64,000 nt of DNA. It comes from Tardiphaga sp. vice304. Lineage in GTDB: Bacteria > Pseudomonadota > Alphaproteobacteria > Rhizobiales > Xanthobacteraceae. Shown here one piece after another: positions 8,902 through 16,031 of the stretch. Position 1 is the first letter of the stretch; each line of letters opens with the position of its first letter. The position numbers were made by a program, and so were the translations under genes. Below the pieces are notes generated by a model, which did no database searches, was not told where the DNA came from, and saw only the letters and a program-made list of their open reading frames with translations. Where the stretch lies: the NCBI RefSeq assembly GCF_007018905.1, contig NZ_CP041402.1, forward strand, positions 2,654,001 to 2,718,000, written 5' to 3'.

Positions 8902-9687
8902 CTAGCTTCGCGCCAACCTTGCATCCATCGCATTCGCCTGCAGCGTGTTCTGGATCGCGGCGCGCAGCAGCGGATAATCCGCCTCCGTCCAGTCGGCGAC
9001 GCGGACGTCGGCCAGCAACGCCGCCGATTTACCGAACACGATGATGCGATCGCCGACGCTCATGGCTTCTTCGAGCTGATGCGTGATCAGGATCGCGGTC
9101 GAGTTGAACTCCCGCGCCAAGGACACGAAGGTTTTGCGCAGCTCGCCAGCCGTGACTTCATCCAGCGCGCTGAACGATTCATCCGCCAGCAGGATCTCCG
9201 GCTGCACGGCAAAGGCGCGCGCGATCGCGACGCGCTGGCGCATGCCGCCGGACAATTCGCGCGGGTAGGCGTTGGAAAACTTCTCCAGCCCGAGCCGGCG
9301 CAGCCAGTCCATCGCGCGCGTTTCCTGCTCGTCCTCACCGACGCCGATCAGTTCGAGCGGCAGTTTCACATTGTCGAGCGCGGAACGCCACGGAAACAGC
9401 CTGTCCTGCTGGAAGATGGTCGCGATCTTGCCGCGGAATGCGTTGAAGTCGTCATAGGGCGTCTTGCCGCCGATGCTGATACTGCCTTCGGTCGGGTACT
9501 CCAGTCCGATCAGCAGATCGAACAGCGTAGACTTGCCGCAGCCGGTCTGGCCGACGATGGCGACCATCTCGCCGGGCTCGATGCGCAGCGTCAATTTGTT
9601 GATCGCCACCACCGATTGCCCGGAGGTGGTCTGGCAAAACACTTTTCGTAAGTTGGCGATTTCGATCGCCGCCGACGCGCCGGTCAT
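8902..9687 (-). CDS. ABC transporter ATP-binding protein (NitT/TauT/SsuB family)
   Basis: ATPase of an importer, 261 residues. Walker A GQTGCGKST, Q-loop IFQQDRLFPWRSALDNV (typical of the taurine/nitrate/sulfonate family), signature LSGGMRQRVAIARA, Walker B ILLADESFSALD and switch ITHQLEEA are all present. Its ATG at 9687 overlaps the permease stop by 4 bases (ATGA), so the two are translationally coupled. Last gene of the three-gene minus-strand operon binding protein-permease-ATPase. The N-terminus is MTGASAAIEIANLRKVF. The substrate is unknown; family members import sulfonates, nitrate, pyrimidines or aromatic acids. Confidence 0.92.
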   Translation of the reverse strand: MTGASAAIEIANLRKVFCQTTSGQSVVAINKLTLRIEPGEMVAIVGQTGCGKSTLFDLLIGLEYPTEGSISIGGKTPYDDFNAFRGKIATIFQQDRLFPWRSALDNVKLPLELIGVGEDEQETRAMDWLRRLGLEKFSNAYPRELSGGMRQRVAIARAFAVQPEILLADESFSALDEVTAGELRKTFVSLAREFNSTAILITHQLEEAMSVGDRIIVFGKSAALLADVRVADWTEADYPLLRAAIQNTLQANAMDARLARS

Positions 9688-10484
9688 GCCCGCCACCGCA
9701 GCACGCGGGTCTCGAGCCGGACCAGCAGGGCTTCCAGAATGAACAGCAGCACCACCAGCACCAGAGTCCAGGCGAATACATCCGCCACCGAAAACAGCTC
9801 CTGCGCCACTGACAATTGATGGCCGATGCCGGTGACGGCGCCGACCAGTTCGGCGATCGTCACCACGCGGATGGCGAGGCTGAGCGTGATCTTCCAGGAG
9901 GTGATCAGGCCCGGCGTGATCGCCGGCAACATCAGCTTGCGGAAAAACTGCAGCGGCGTCGGACGAAACGACCGGATCATCTGCCGCAGCTCTTTCGAGA
10001 CCTCGCGCATATTGTCGAGCGCGTCCACCGTGAACACCGGCGCGCAGACCACGATCAGCACGAAGGCGATGCGGAATTCGACGCCCTTGAACCACAGCAC
10101 CGCAAACAGAATCCACGACACCACCGGCACCGCCATCAGCACGCGCACCATCGGCCGCAGATATTTCTCCAGAGTCTCGGAGAGATACATCACGATGGCG
10201 AAAGCCAGCCCGATGACGAAGGACAGCAGCAGCGCGCCGAGCACGCGGGCCAGCGTCACCGCGACATCGACAAAGGTGATCTTGGTCAGGCTCTGCGCGA
10301 TCCGGCCGAGGCCGGGAATCGCGAACGCGGGAATGCCCAGGGTCGGCGCCAGATACGACATCGCCTGCCACAGGCACAGGAAGATGGCGATCGACCCGAT
10401 CGCCTCACGGGGCAGGCTGGAGGAGATCAGCGAACGACGCGGCTCCTCGAACGGCGTGTCGGCATGCACGTCATCAGGGGGCAT
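9684..10484 (-). CDS. ABC transporter permease (NitT/TauT/SsuC family)
   Basis: Inner-membrane subunit, 266 residues, about six transmembrane segments (for example AIGSIAIFLCLWQAMSYLA, ALLLSFVIGLAFAIVMYL, VLMAVPVVSWILFAVLWF). The cytoplasmic coupling loop has the family's EAA-like pattern (RKLMLPAITPGLITSWKI). The ATG at 10484 lies inside the end of the binding-protein gene (11-base overlap), and the stop overlaps the ATPase start. I took MPPDDVHAD as the start because upstream residues read as shadow of the binding-protein gene. Confidence 0.9.
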   Translation of the reverse strand: MPPDDVHADTPFEEPRRSLISSSLPREAIGSIAIFLCLWQAMSYLAPTLGIPAFAIPGLGRIAQSLTKITFVDVAVTLARVLGALLLSFVIGLAFAIVMYLSETLEKYLRPMVRVLMAVPVVSWILFAVLWFKGVEFRIAFVLIVVCAPVFTVDALDNMREVSKELRQMIRSFRPTPLQFFRKLMLPAITPGLITSWKITLSLAIRVVTIAELVGAVTGIGHQLSVAQELFSVADVFAWTLVLVVLLFILEALLVRLETRVLRWRA

Positions 10485-11451
10485 AGATGATCGCTTCGTC
10501 CGGCAGTTTTGGATGGAAGCCGGCGGTGACCGCACGCTCGAACGTGTCCCAGATGCCCTTGCGCTCGGCGCCCCAGGCGGGCTTGGCGTCGAACTCCCAG
10601 CGTTTGGCGAGCACGGCTTCCTTCAGGATGCCGGGCGGCAGCTTGACGGTCTCGGTCGCAATCTTGTCGCAGGCGTCGGGATCGCTGACCAGGAATTTGC
10701 TGACGTCTTCCAGTGCTGCCAGAAACATTTTTGGCGCGGCTGCCGTTTTCTTGATGGCGTCCTCGCGCATCGCATAGACCAGCTCCCAGCCGGGAAAGCC
10801 CGTCAGCTTCTTCCATTCGTCGTTGGCATTAAAGATGATATTCAGCGACGGGTCTTCCTTGATCATCATGGTAGCGATCGGCTCGATGATCATCGCGGCC
10901 TCGACGCGGCCGGCAGCGAGCTGCGCGCGGGCGATCGCGAAATTGGCGTTCACCACCGTGATGTCCTTGGCCATGTCGATCTTCTGCGATTTCGCGATGA
11001 TCGAGAGGATCTGGAACTGGCCGCTGCCCATGTCGGCGGCGAGCTGCTTGCCCTTGAGATTGCTGATGCCCTTGATCGCCGGGTCCTTGGTGATGATGAC
11101 GAGGTCGGCCAAGGTGGCGCCGGTGGCGATGATCTGCAGCGGCACGCCTTCGAGGCGCAGCTTCTGGAAATAGGTGGGTCCGCCGATCAGCGTATCGACT
11201 TCGCCGGTGGCAAGGCCGGCATAATAGGCCGCGAAGCCTGGATAGACCGTGACGTCAGCGTCGAAGCCGTTCTTGGCGTCAAAACCTTTCGCCTTCATGA
11301 TGTTGATGATGATCGGCGCGAACACCGGCAGGGTCAGGCTGCCGACCTTTATTTTGGGCCTGGCCTGCGCCAGCGACGGGGTCGCGAGCGCAGTGCCTGC
11401 GAGCGCCAATGCGCTGCCCAATGTAAATGCACGGCGTGTTACAATAGTCAT
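10474..11451 (-). CDS. ABC transporter substrate-binding protein (NitT/TauT family), Tat-like signal
   Basis: Periplasmic solute receptor, 325 residues, first gene of the importer operon. The N-terminus has a twin-arginine-like signal TRRAFTLGSALALAG with predicted cleavage after ATPSLAQA. The fold markers are typical of the NMT1/SsuA-like group (KVGSLTLPVFAPIIINIMKAKG, LKGKQLAADMGSGQFQ, AMIIEP). Start at the ATG 11451, with GGAG about 8 bases upstream; a GTG two codons earlier is an alternative. The divergent gap to the hydrolase holds two palindromic sites, so both directions may be co-controlled. Confidence 0.9.
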   Translation of the reverse strand: MTIVTRRAFTLGSALALAGTALATPSLAQARPKIKVGSLTLPVFAPIIINIMKAKGFDAKNGFDADVTVYPGFAAYYAGLATGEVDTLIGGPTYFQKLRLEGVPLQIIATGATLADLVIITKDPAIKGISNLKGKQLAADMGSGQFQILSIIAKSQKIDMAKDITVVNANFAIARAQLAAGRVEAAMIIEPIATMMIKEDPSLNIIFNANDEWKKLTGFPGWELVYAMREDAIKKTAAAPKMFLAALEDVSKFLVSDPDACDKIATETVKLPPGILKEAVLAKRWEFDAKPAWGAERKGIWDTFERAVTAGFHPKLPDEAIIYAP

Positions 11452-11523
11452 CGGCACTTCTCCTCAGGCAACGTTGCGGTGCAGCGCAGACAGTCTTTTC
11501 AGGCATCAAACGGTGCGGCGATA

Positions 11524-11543
11524 TTCGTTTGCAAGCAAGCGAT
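11524..11543. promoter_or_regulatory. Imperfect palindromic site in divergent promoter region (site 2)
   Basis: TTCGTTTGCAAGCAAGCGAT: 7 of 10 positions pair with their mirror. It shares the TTCGT-TG...CA pattern with the stronger site at 11600. Candidate MarR-type operator for the importer operon. Confidence 0.4.
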
Positions 11544-11599
11544 ATGCCAAAACATAACTCACTAAATTCTCTTGCAGCAAACAAACAACCGCTCTAGCT

Positions 11600-11619
11600 T
11601 TCGTATGTGCACAAACGAA
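11600..11619. promoter_or_regulatory. Near-perfect 20-nt palindrome upstream of the hydrolase operon (site 1)
   Basis: TTCGTATGTGCACAAACGAA: 9 of 10 mirror positions pair. It lies 25 bases before the ATG of the alpha/beta hydrolase, between divergent operons. Size and symmetry fit a dimeric winged-helix repressor such as the MarR protein encoded at 19.5 kb (inference). Confidence 0.55.
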
Positions 11620-11644
11620 ATGTGCTCGAGCGCAGGAGGCTTGC

Positions 11645-12505
11645 ATGCCGCATGTGACGACGCCCGACGGAACGCAGCTTTATTATGAAGAGGCGGGGTT
11701 CGGGAGTCCCGTGGTTTTCGTGCATGAATATGCCGGAGATTACCGCACCTGGGAGCCGCAGATGCGTTACTTCACGCGCTCGCATCGCTGCATCACGCTG
11801 AGCCAGCGCGGCTATCTGCCGTCGGACGTGCCGACGGACCCTTCGCGCTACGGCCAGGATATCGCGCGCGATGATATCATCGCCATTCTCGATGCGCTCG
11901 GTATCGACAAGGCCCACATCGTCGGCCACTCGATGGGCGCCTCCACCGCGCTGCATGTCGGCATCAACTATCCCGAGCGCTGCCTGTCGGTGACGGCGGC
12001 GAGCTGCGGCTATGGCTCGAGCCCCGATCCGGTATTCGTCGAGCAGGGCCGCGCCGCGTCGCGCGAGACCGCAAAAATGTTCGAGACGGTGGACTTCCCG
12101 ACCGCGGCGGCGCGCTACGCCGATGGCGCAACTAGGCAGACGCAGAAGAACAAGGACCCGCGCGGCTTCGCCGAATTCGCAAAAATGCTGGCGGACCATT
12201 CACCCGTCGGCCACGCGCTCACCATGCGCGAGCTGCAGGCCAAGCGACCGATGCTGTGGGAAATGGAGGCGCAACTGAAGGCGTTCTCGGTGCCGCTATT
12301 GATCATCGTCGGTGACGAGGACGACTGGTGCCTTGATCCCTCGGTCTTCCTGAAGCGCGCGGTGCCGACCGCAGGGCTGCTGGTGATCCCGCGCTCCGGC
12401 CACACCATCACCTCGGAAGAGCCGGCGGCGTTCAACGCGGCGCTTGCCGAGCTGTTCGCCGCATCCGCGGCGGGCACCTGGATGTCGCACCGCAAGCAGG
12501 CCTGA
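11645..12505 (+). CDS. Alpha/beta-fold hydrolase
   Basis: 286 residues. Nucleophile elbow GHSMG (Ser96), oxyanion region VFVHEYAG, an acid in VGDEDDW and the catalytic His in SGHTITSEEP, so the triad is intact. Related to 3-oxoadipate enol-lactonase/carboxylesterase-type enzymes; the substrate is unknown. ATG at 11645 after AGGAGG. The crotonase gene starts one base after its stop codon and an SDR gene follows, so the three are one operon. With a CoA-type crotonase next door it could be a thioesterase or ring-cleavage hydrolase (inference). The acid-containing loop carries the unusual acidic run GDEDDW. Confidence 0.85.
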   Translation: MPHVTTPDGTQLYYEEAGFGSPVVFVHEYAGDYRTWEPQMRYFTRSHRCITLSQRGYLPSDVPTDPSRYGQDIARDDIIAILDALGIDKAHIVGHSMGASTALHVGINYPERCLSVTAASCGYGSSPDPVFVEQGRAASRETAKMFETVDFPTAAARYADGATRQTQKNKDPRGFAEFAKMLADHSPVGHALTMRELQAKRPMLWEMEAQLKAFSVPLLIIVGDEDDWCLDPSVFLKRAVPTAGLLVIPRSGHTITSEEPAAFNAALAELFAASAAGTWMSHRKQA

Positions 12506-12506
12506 G

Positions 12507-13295
12507 ATGAAAACGCCCGGCGATATCCAGATCGATATAGCGGACGGTATCGCAACGCTGTGGCTCGCCAATCCGGCGCGGCGCAACGCGATGTCGACCG
12601 TGATGTGGCACAAGCTCGCGGCCTTCGCCGCCGAGGTGCCGACGCGAAAGGACGTGCGCGTCGTCATCATCCGCGGCGGCGGCGAGCAGATGTTTTCCGC
12701 GGGCGCCGACATTTCGGACTTTGCCACCGCGCGCTCGGGCGAGGGGCAGGCGCGGGCCTATGACGATCTGGTAGAAAACACCTGCCGGGCGATCGAGGCG
12801 ATCCCGCAGCCGACCATCGGACTGATTTTTGGCGGCTGCATGGGGGCAGGGTCTTCTGTCGCGGCAAGCTGCGATCTTCGCGTCGCTGCCGACGATGCCT
12901 TCTTCGCGGTGCCCGCGGCAAAACTCGGGCTTGGCTACGATCCGCGCGGCATCGTGCGCTTCATCCGCGTGTTCGGCGCGGGCGCGACAAGGCAGGTGCT
13001 GTTCACTGCCGACCGGCTGCCGGCGACGCGCGCTTTCGCGCTCGGCGCCGTGCATCTGATCGCGCCGGCCAGCGAGGTGGAGGCGCGCGCGATGGCGCTG
13101 GCGAAACAGATCGCCGGCAATGCGCCGCTGACCATCAAGGCGGCAAAGGCGGCGATCTCCGCCATCACGACCGACAACGCCGATCTCTTGGCGCAGGCGG
13201 AGGCATTCTATGCCGCGGCCGATGCCAGCGCCGACTACGCCGAAGGCCGCAAGGCCTTTGCCGAAAAACGACCCCCGGTATTCACCGGGAGCTAA
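12507..13295 (+). CDS. Enoyl-CoA hydratase/isomerase-family (crotonase) protein lacking both catalytic glutamates
   Basis: 262 residues with the crotonase fold: oxyanion-hole loop FSAGADISDF (about 63-72), core motif GGCMGAGSSVAASCDLRVA and the distal loop FAVPAAKLGLGY. In true hydratases the two catalytic Glu lie in GGG-x-E-L and PE-x-x-x-G. Here the aligned residues are Ser117 and Ala137, so classical water addition is unlikely; a lyase, hydrolase, isomerase or decarboxylase role is possible. It starts one base after the hydrolase stop; the SDR follows after 44 bases. Substrate unknown. The membership of the crotonase family is firm, the reaction is not. Confidence 0.85.
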   Translation: MKTPGDIQIDIADGIATLWLANPARRNAMSTVMWHKLAAFAAEVPTRKDVRVVIIRGGGEQMFSAGADISDFATARSGEGQARAYDDLVENTCRAIEAIPQPTIGLIFGGCMGAGSSVAASCDLRVAADDAFFAVPAAKLGLGYDPRGIVRFIRVFGAGATRQVLFTADRLPATRAFALGAVHLIAPASEVEARAMALAKQIAGNAPLTIKAAKAAISAITTDNADLLAQAEAFYAAADASADYAEGRKAFAEKRPPVFTGS

Positions 13296-13339
13296 TCACC
13301 CGATCTCTTTCTTTTATCCTGCAACACAAGGAGCTCCAG

Positions 13340-14149
13340 ATGGATCTGCAACTCAAAGGCAAATGCGCTCTCGTCACCGGCGGCAGCGAGGGCATCGGCC
13401 GGGCGATCGCCATGACGCTGGCGAAGGAGGGCGTCAACGTCGCGATCTGCGCGCGCCGCCTGGAGCCGCTGGAAAAAACCGCCGAGGAAATCCGCAACGC
13501 CTACGGCGTCACGGTCGTCGCGATCACCGCGGATCTCACCAAGGACGCGGAAGCCAAGAACTTTGTCGAGAAGGCCGCCAAGGAGCTCGGCAGCCTGGAT
13601 CTGATGATCAATAATGCCGGCTCCGCCCCGGGCGGCGTCATCGAGACGCTGACCGAGGCAGACTGGGAGCAGGCGATGCAGCTCAAATTCATGGGCTATG
13701 TGCGCTGCCTGCGCTACGCGCTGCCGATCATGGTCAAGCAGGGCGGCGGTCGCGTCGTTAACCTGATCGGCAATGACGGCGTCAAGCCGTCCTACTGGGA
13801 AATCGCCCCGGGTGCCGCCAACGCCGCCGGCCAGAACATGACGCTGTCGCTCACCGGCCAGTACGGCCGCCACAACATCTCGTTCTGCGCGGTCAATCCC
13901 GGTCCGGTGCGCACCGAGCGCTGGGCGGGTCTGGTCGGCGCGATGTCGCGCGACATGGGCATCTCCTATGAGGAAGCCGACAAGCTGGCGCCGGCCTCGA
14001 TTCCGCTCGGCCGCATCGCTGAAGTGGAGGAAGTCGCCAACCTCGTCGTCATGCTGGCGTCGCCGCTGGTGCAGATGGCCAACGGCACGATGATCGAGAT
14101 CGATGGCGGCCAGGACAAGGCCCTGATGGACCGCTTCCGCGACCGGTAG
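13340..14149 (+). CDS. SDR-family protein without the Asn-Ser-Tyr-Lys tetrad
   Basis: 269 residues. The Rossmann nucleotide motif TGGSEGIG (13-20) and NNAG (91-94) are perfect, and NPGPVRTERW and IDGG close the fold, so NAD(P) binding is expected. Aligning GRVVN and NPG to classical SDRs puts Lys116, Gly144, Pro157 and Asn161 where Asn, Ser, Tyr and Lys are required. The local sequence LIGNDGVKPSYWEIAPGAAN is highly ordered rather than decayed, which argues for a different chemistry, not a dead gene. ATG at 13340 with AAGGAGC upstream. Last gene of the hydrolase-crotonase-SDR operon; a repeat element follows. Confidence 0.85.
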   Translation: MDLQLKGKCALVTGGSEGIGRAIAMTLAKEGVNVAICARRLEPLEKTAEEIRNAYGVTVVAITADLTKDAEAKNFVEKAAKELGSLDLMINNAGSAPGGVIETLTEADWEQAMQLKFMGYVRCLRYALPIMVKQGGGRVVNLIGNDGVKPSYWEIAPGAANAAGQNMTLSLTGQYGRHNISFCAVNPGPVRTERWAGLVGAMSRDMGISYEEADKLAPASIPLGRIAEVEEVANLVVMLASPLVQMANGTMIEIDGGQDKALMDRFRDR

Positions 14150-14180
14150 TCTTCACGCATCTACAATGACGCGGTCGTTC

Positions 14181-14317
14181 TTCCTTCTCCCCTTGTGGGA
14201 GAAGGTGGCACGGCCGAAGGCCGTGACGGATGAGGGGTGACGAGGCGACAGCGTTTGTGGCACCCCTCACCCGTCCACGCTGCGCGCGGCCACCCTCTCC
14301 CACAAGGGGAGAGGGAA
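14181..14317. repeat. Intergenic palindromic repeat, family 1, copy B
   Basis: TTCCTTCTCCCCTTGTGGGA on the left and the complementary TCCCACAAGGGGAGAGGGAA on the right enclose inner arms GGATGAGGGGT and ACCCCTCACCCG. The whole unit can fold as one long hairpin. Same family as 8719-8882 and 47191-47335. Confidence 0.88.
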
Positions 14318-14438
14318 GAGCCGAGTTCTTGGCTACCGACTTCATCATCGCGTCGCGTTCGTGGTGATCAAACATTCAGTGATGTGCTAGGCACCTTGCA
14401 CCACAACCAGTCTTGACAACAAACCGGGTGCGCCGGAC

Positions 14439-14456
14439 TATTTGCGTACAAACTAA
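14439..14456. promoter_or_regulatory. Possible third operator site, upstream of the branched-chain-type ABC operon
   Basis: TATTTGCGTACAAACTAA matches the right-hand 18 bases of site 1 (11602-11619) at 12 positions, including the ACAAAC half. The symmetry itself is weak. Candidate MarR operator only. Confidence 0.3.
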
Positions 14457-14542
14457 TTCGAACAGCGTTCAGGCCGAACGTAACGCCGCAGGGGCCGGTC
14501 TTCTGTTTGCGAAATGGACGGCGACGGATAATTTCATCGCAA

Positions 14543-14565
14543 TCGTCGATCCCTGAAATCGACGA
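14543..14565 (+). promoter_or_regulatory. Inverted repeat in the leader of the branched-chain-type binding-protein gene
   Basis: Perfect 8-base arms TCGTCGAT (14543-14550) and ATCGACGA (14558-14565) with a 7-base spacer, ending 18 bases before the ATG and just upstream of the CGGAG ribosome site. It could be an operator or an mRNA hairpin. Confidence 0.4.
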
Positions 14566-14583
14566 TCACAACGGAGTTCGATC

Positions 14584-15795
14584 ATGATGACGGCTCGTAT
14601 CTTCGGCTCACTCGCCATCGCCGGTTCGCTGGCGGTCTCGCTCGGTTCTGCGGCTTTCGCGCAGGGCACGATCAAGATCGGTGAGCTCAACAGCTACAAG
14701 ACCCAGACCGCGTTTCTCGACCCTTACAAGAAGGGCTGGGAACTGGCGATCGAGGAGATCAATGCGGCCGGCGGCGTGCTCGGCAAGAAGCTGGAAGTGA
14801 TCTCGCGCGACGACGGCTCGACGCCGGGCGATGCGGTGCGCGTCGCGGACGAGCTGGTGACGCGCGAGGGCGTCAACATCCTCGCCGGCACGTTTCTTTC
14901 GCATATCGGCCTCGCCGTCACCGAATTCGCCGGCAAGAAGAAAGTGTTCTTCCTCGCCGCCGAGCCTCTGACCGACAAGATCACCTGGGCCAACGGCAAC
15001 AAATACACGTTCCGGCTGCGCGCCACGACCTACATGCAGGTCGCGATGCTGATGCCGGATGCGCTGGCCGCCAAGAAGAAGCGCTGGGCGCTGGTCTATC
15101 CGAACTTCGAATACGGCCAGGCGGCGGCGGCGACCTTTAAGGAAATGCTGAAGGCCAAGCAGCCCGACGTCGAATTCGTCACCGAGCAGGCGCCGCCGCT
15201 CGGCAAGGTCGATGCCGGCGCCGTGGCGCAGGCGATCGACGACGCCAAGCCGGACGCGATCTTCAACGTGCTGTTCGGCGCCGACTTCTCCAAGCTGGTG
15301 CGCGAAGGCACTACGCGCGGCACCTTCAAGGACCGCACCGTGGTCAGCCTGCTGTCGGGCGAACCGGAATATCTCGATCCGGTCAAGGAAGAAGCCCCGG
15401 TCGGCTGGATCGTCACCGGCTATCCCTGGGACAAGATCAAGACCCCGGAATATCTGGCGTTCCTGAACGCCTATCAGAAGAAGTATAACGACTATCCGCG
15501 CCTCGGCTCGATCGTCGGCTACAGCACCATGAAGTCGCTGGCCGCCGGCATCGCCAAGGCGGGCTCGACCGACACCGACAAGCTGATCGCGGCATTCGAG
15601 GGCCTCAAGCTCGGCAGCCCGTTCGGTCCGTTCGAATACCGGGCTTCCGACCATCAAGCGACGATGGGCGCTTATGTCGGCAAGATCGCGCTGGAAAACG
15701 GCAAGGGCACCATGGTCGACTTCAAATATGTCGATGGCGCCAGCGTGCTGCCGAGCGATGCCGAAGTGAAGAAGCTTCGTCCCGCCACTGATTAA
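14584..15795 (+). CDS. Branched-chain-amino-acid-type ABC transporter substrate-binding protein
   Basis: Periplasmic receptor of the LivJ/Peripla_BP_6 class, 403 residues with a Sec signal peptide (cleavage after GSAAFAQ). Markers: IKIGELNSYKTQTAFLDPYKKGWELAIEEINAAGG... early, the DDGSTPGDAV loop and the YPNFEYGQAAAATFKE hinge region. In rhizobia and Rhodopseudomonas these receptors often bind aromatic or dicarboxylic acids, not amino acids, which fits a catabolic island (known for the family; inference here). ATG at 14584 after CGGAG; a second ATG follows at once. A repeat and 236 bases separate it from the permease, but the operon order fits. Confidence 0.92.
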   Translation: MMTARIFGSLAIAGSLAVSLGSAAFAQGTIKIGELNSYKTQTAFLDPYKKGWELAIEEINAAGGVLGKKLEVISRDDGSTPGDAVRVADELVTREGVNILAGTFLSHIGLAVTEFAGKKKVFFLAAEPLTDKITWANGNKYTFRLRATTYMQVAMLMPDALAAKKKRWALVYPNFEYGQAAAATFKEMLKAKQPDVEFVTEQAPPLGKVDAGAVAQAIDDAKPDAIFNVLFGADFSKLVREGTTRGTFKDRTVVSLLSGEPEYLDPVKEEAPVGWIVTGYPWDKIKTPEYLAFLNAYQKKYNDYPRLGSIVGYSTMKSLAAGIAKAGSTDTDKLIAAFEGLKLGSPFGPFEYRASDHQATMGAYVGKIALENGKGTMVDFKYVDGASVLPSDAEVKKLRPATD

Positions 15796-15826
15796 AGTGT
15801 GATGGGGTTGAACAGGACAACAAGCT

Positions 15827-15922
15827 CGTCATTGCGAGGAGCGAAGCGACGCGGCAATCCAGAGGCCACAGGCTCAGCAAGAACTGGATTGCTTCGTCGC
15901 CAAGAGGCTCCTCGCAATGACG
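15827..15922. repeat. Intergenic palindromic repeat, family 3 (CGTCATTGCGAGGAGC type)
   Basis: Perfect 16-base inverted repeat: CGTCATTGCGAGGAGC (15827-15842) and its complement GCTCCTCGCAATGACG (15907-15922). Inner arms CAATCCAG and CTGGATTG repeat the symmetry. It sits between the binding-protein gene and the permease gene of one transporter, where a long hairpin could protect the upstream message and lower permease expression (inference). Confidence 0.85.
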
Positions 15923-16031
15923 GGGAGATGTTCTGAATTCCACAAGCCGATACCGCCCTGATGGCTCACACAACTCCAAATGAAAAGGTGTTTCTCTCCG
16001 CTGACAGCAGGCGGGGAGAGGTCGATCCACG

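Larger units (their letters stand above)
14150..14583. other. Intergenic region before the branched-chain-type ABC operon
   Basis: 434 bases without a gene. It contains repeat copy B (14181-14317), then an AT-richer promoter stretch (about 14395-14470) with a candidate operator, then a leader with an inverted repeat at 14543-14565. No small gene with a convincing ribosome site was seen. Confidence 0.6.
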
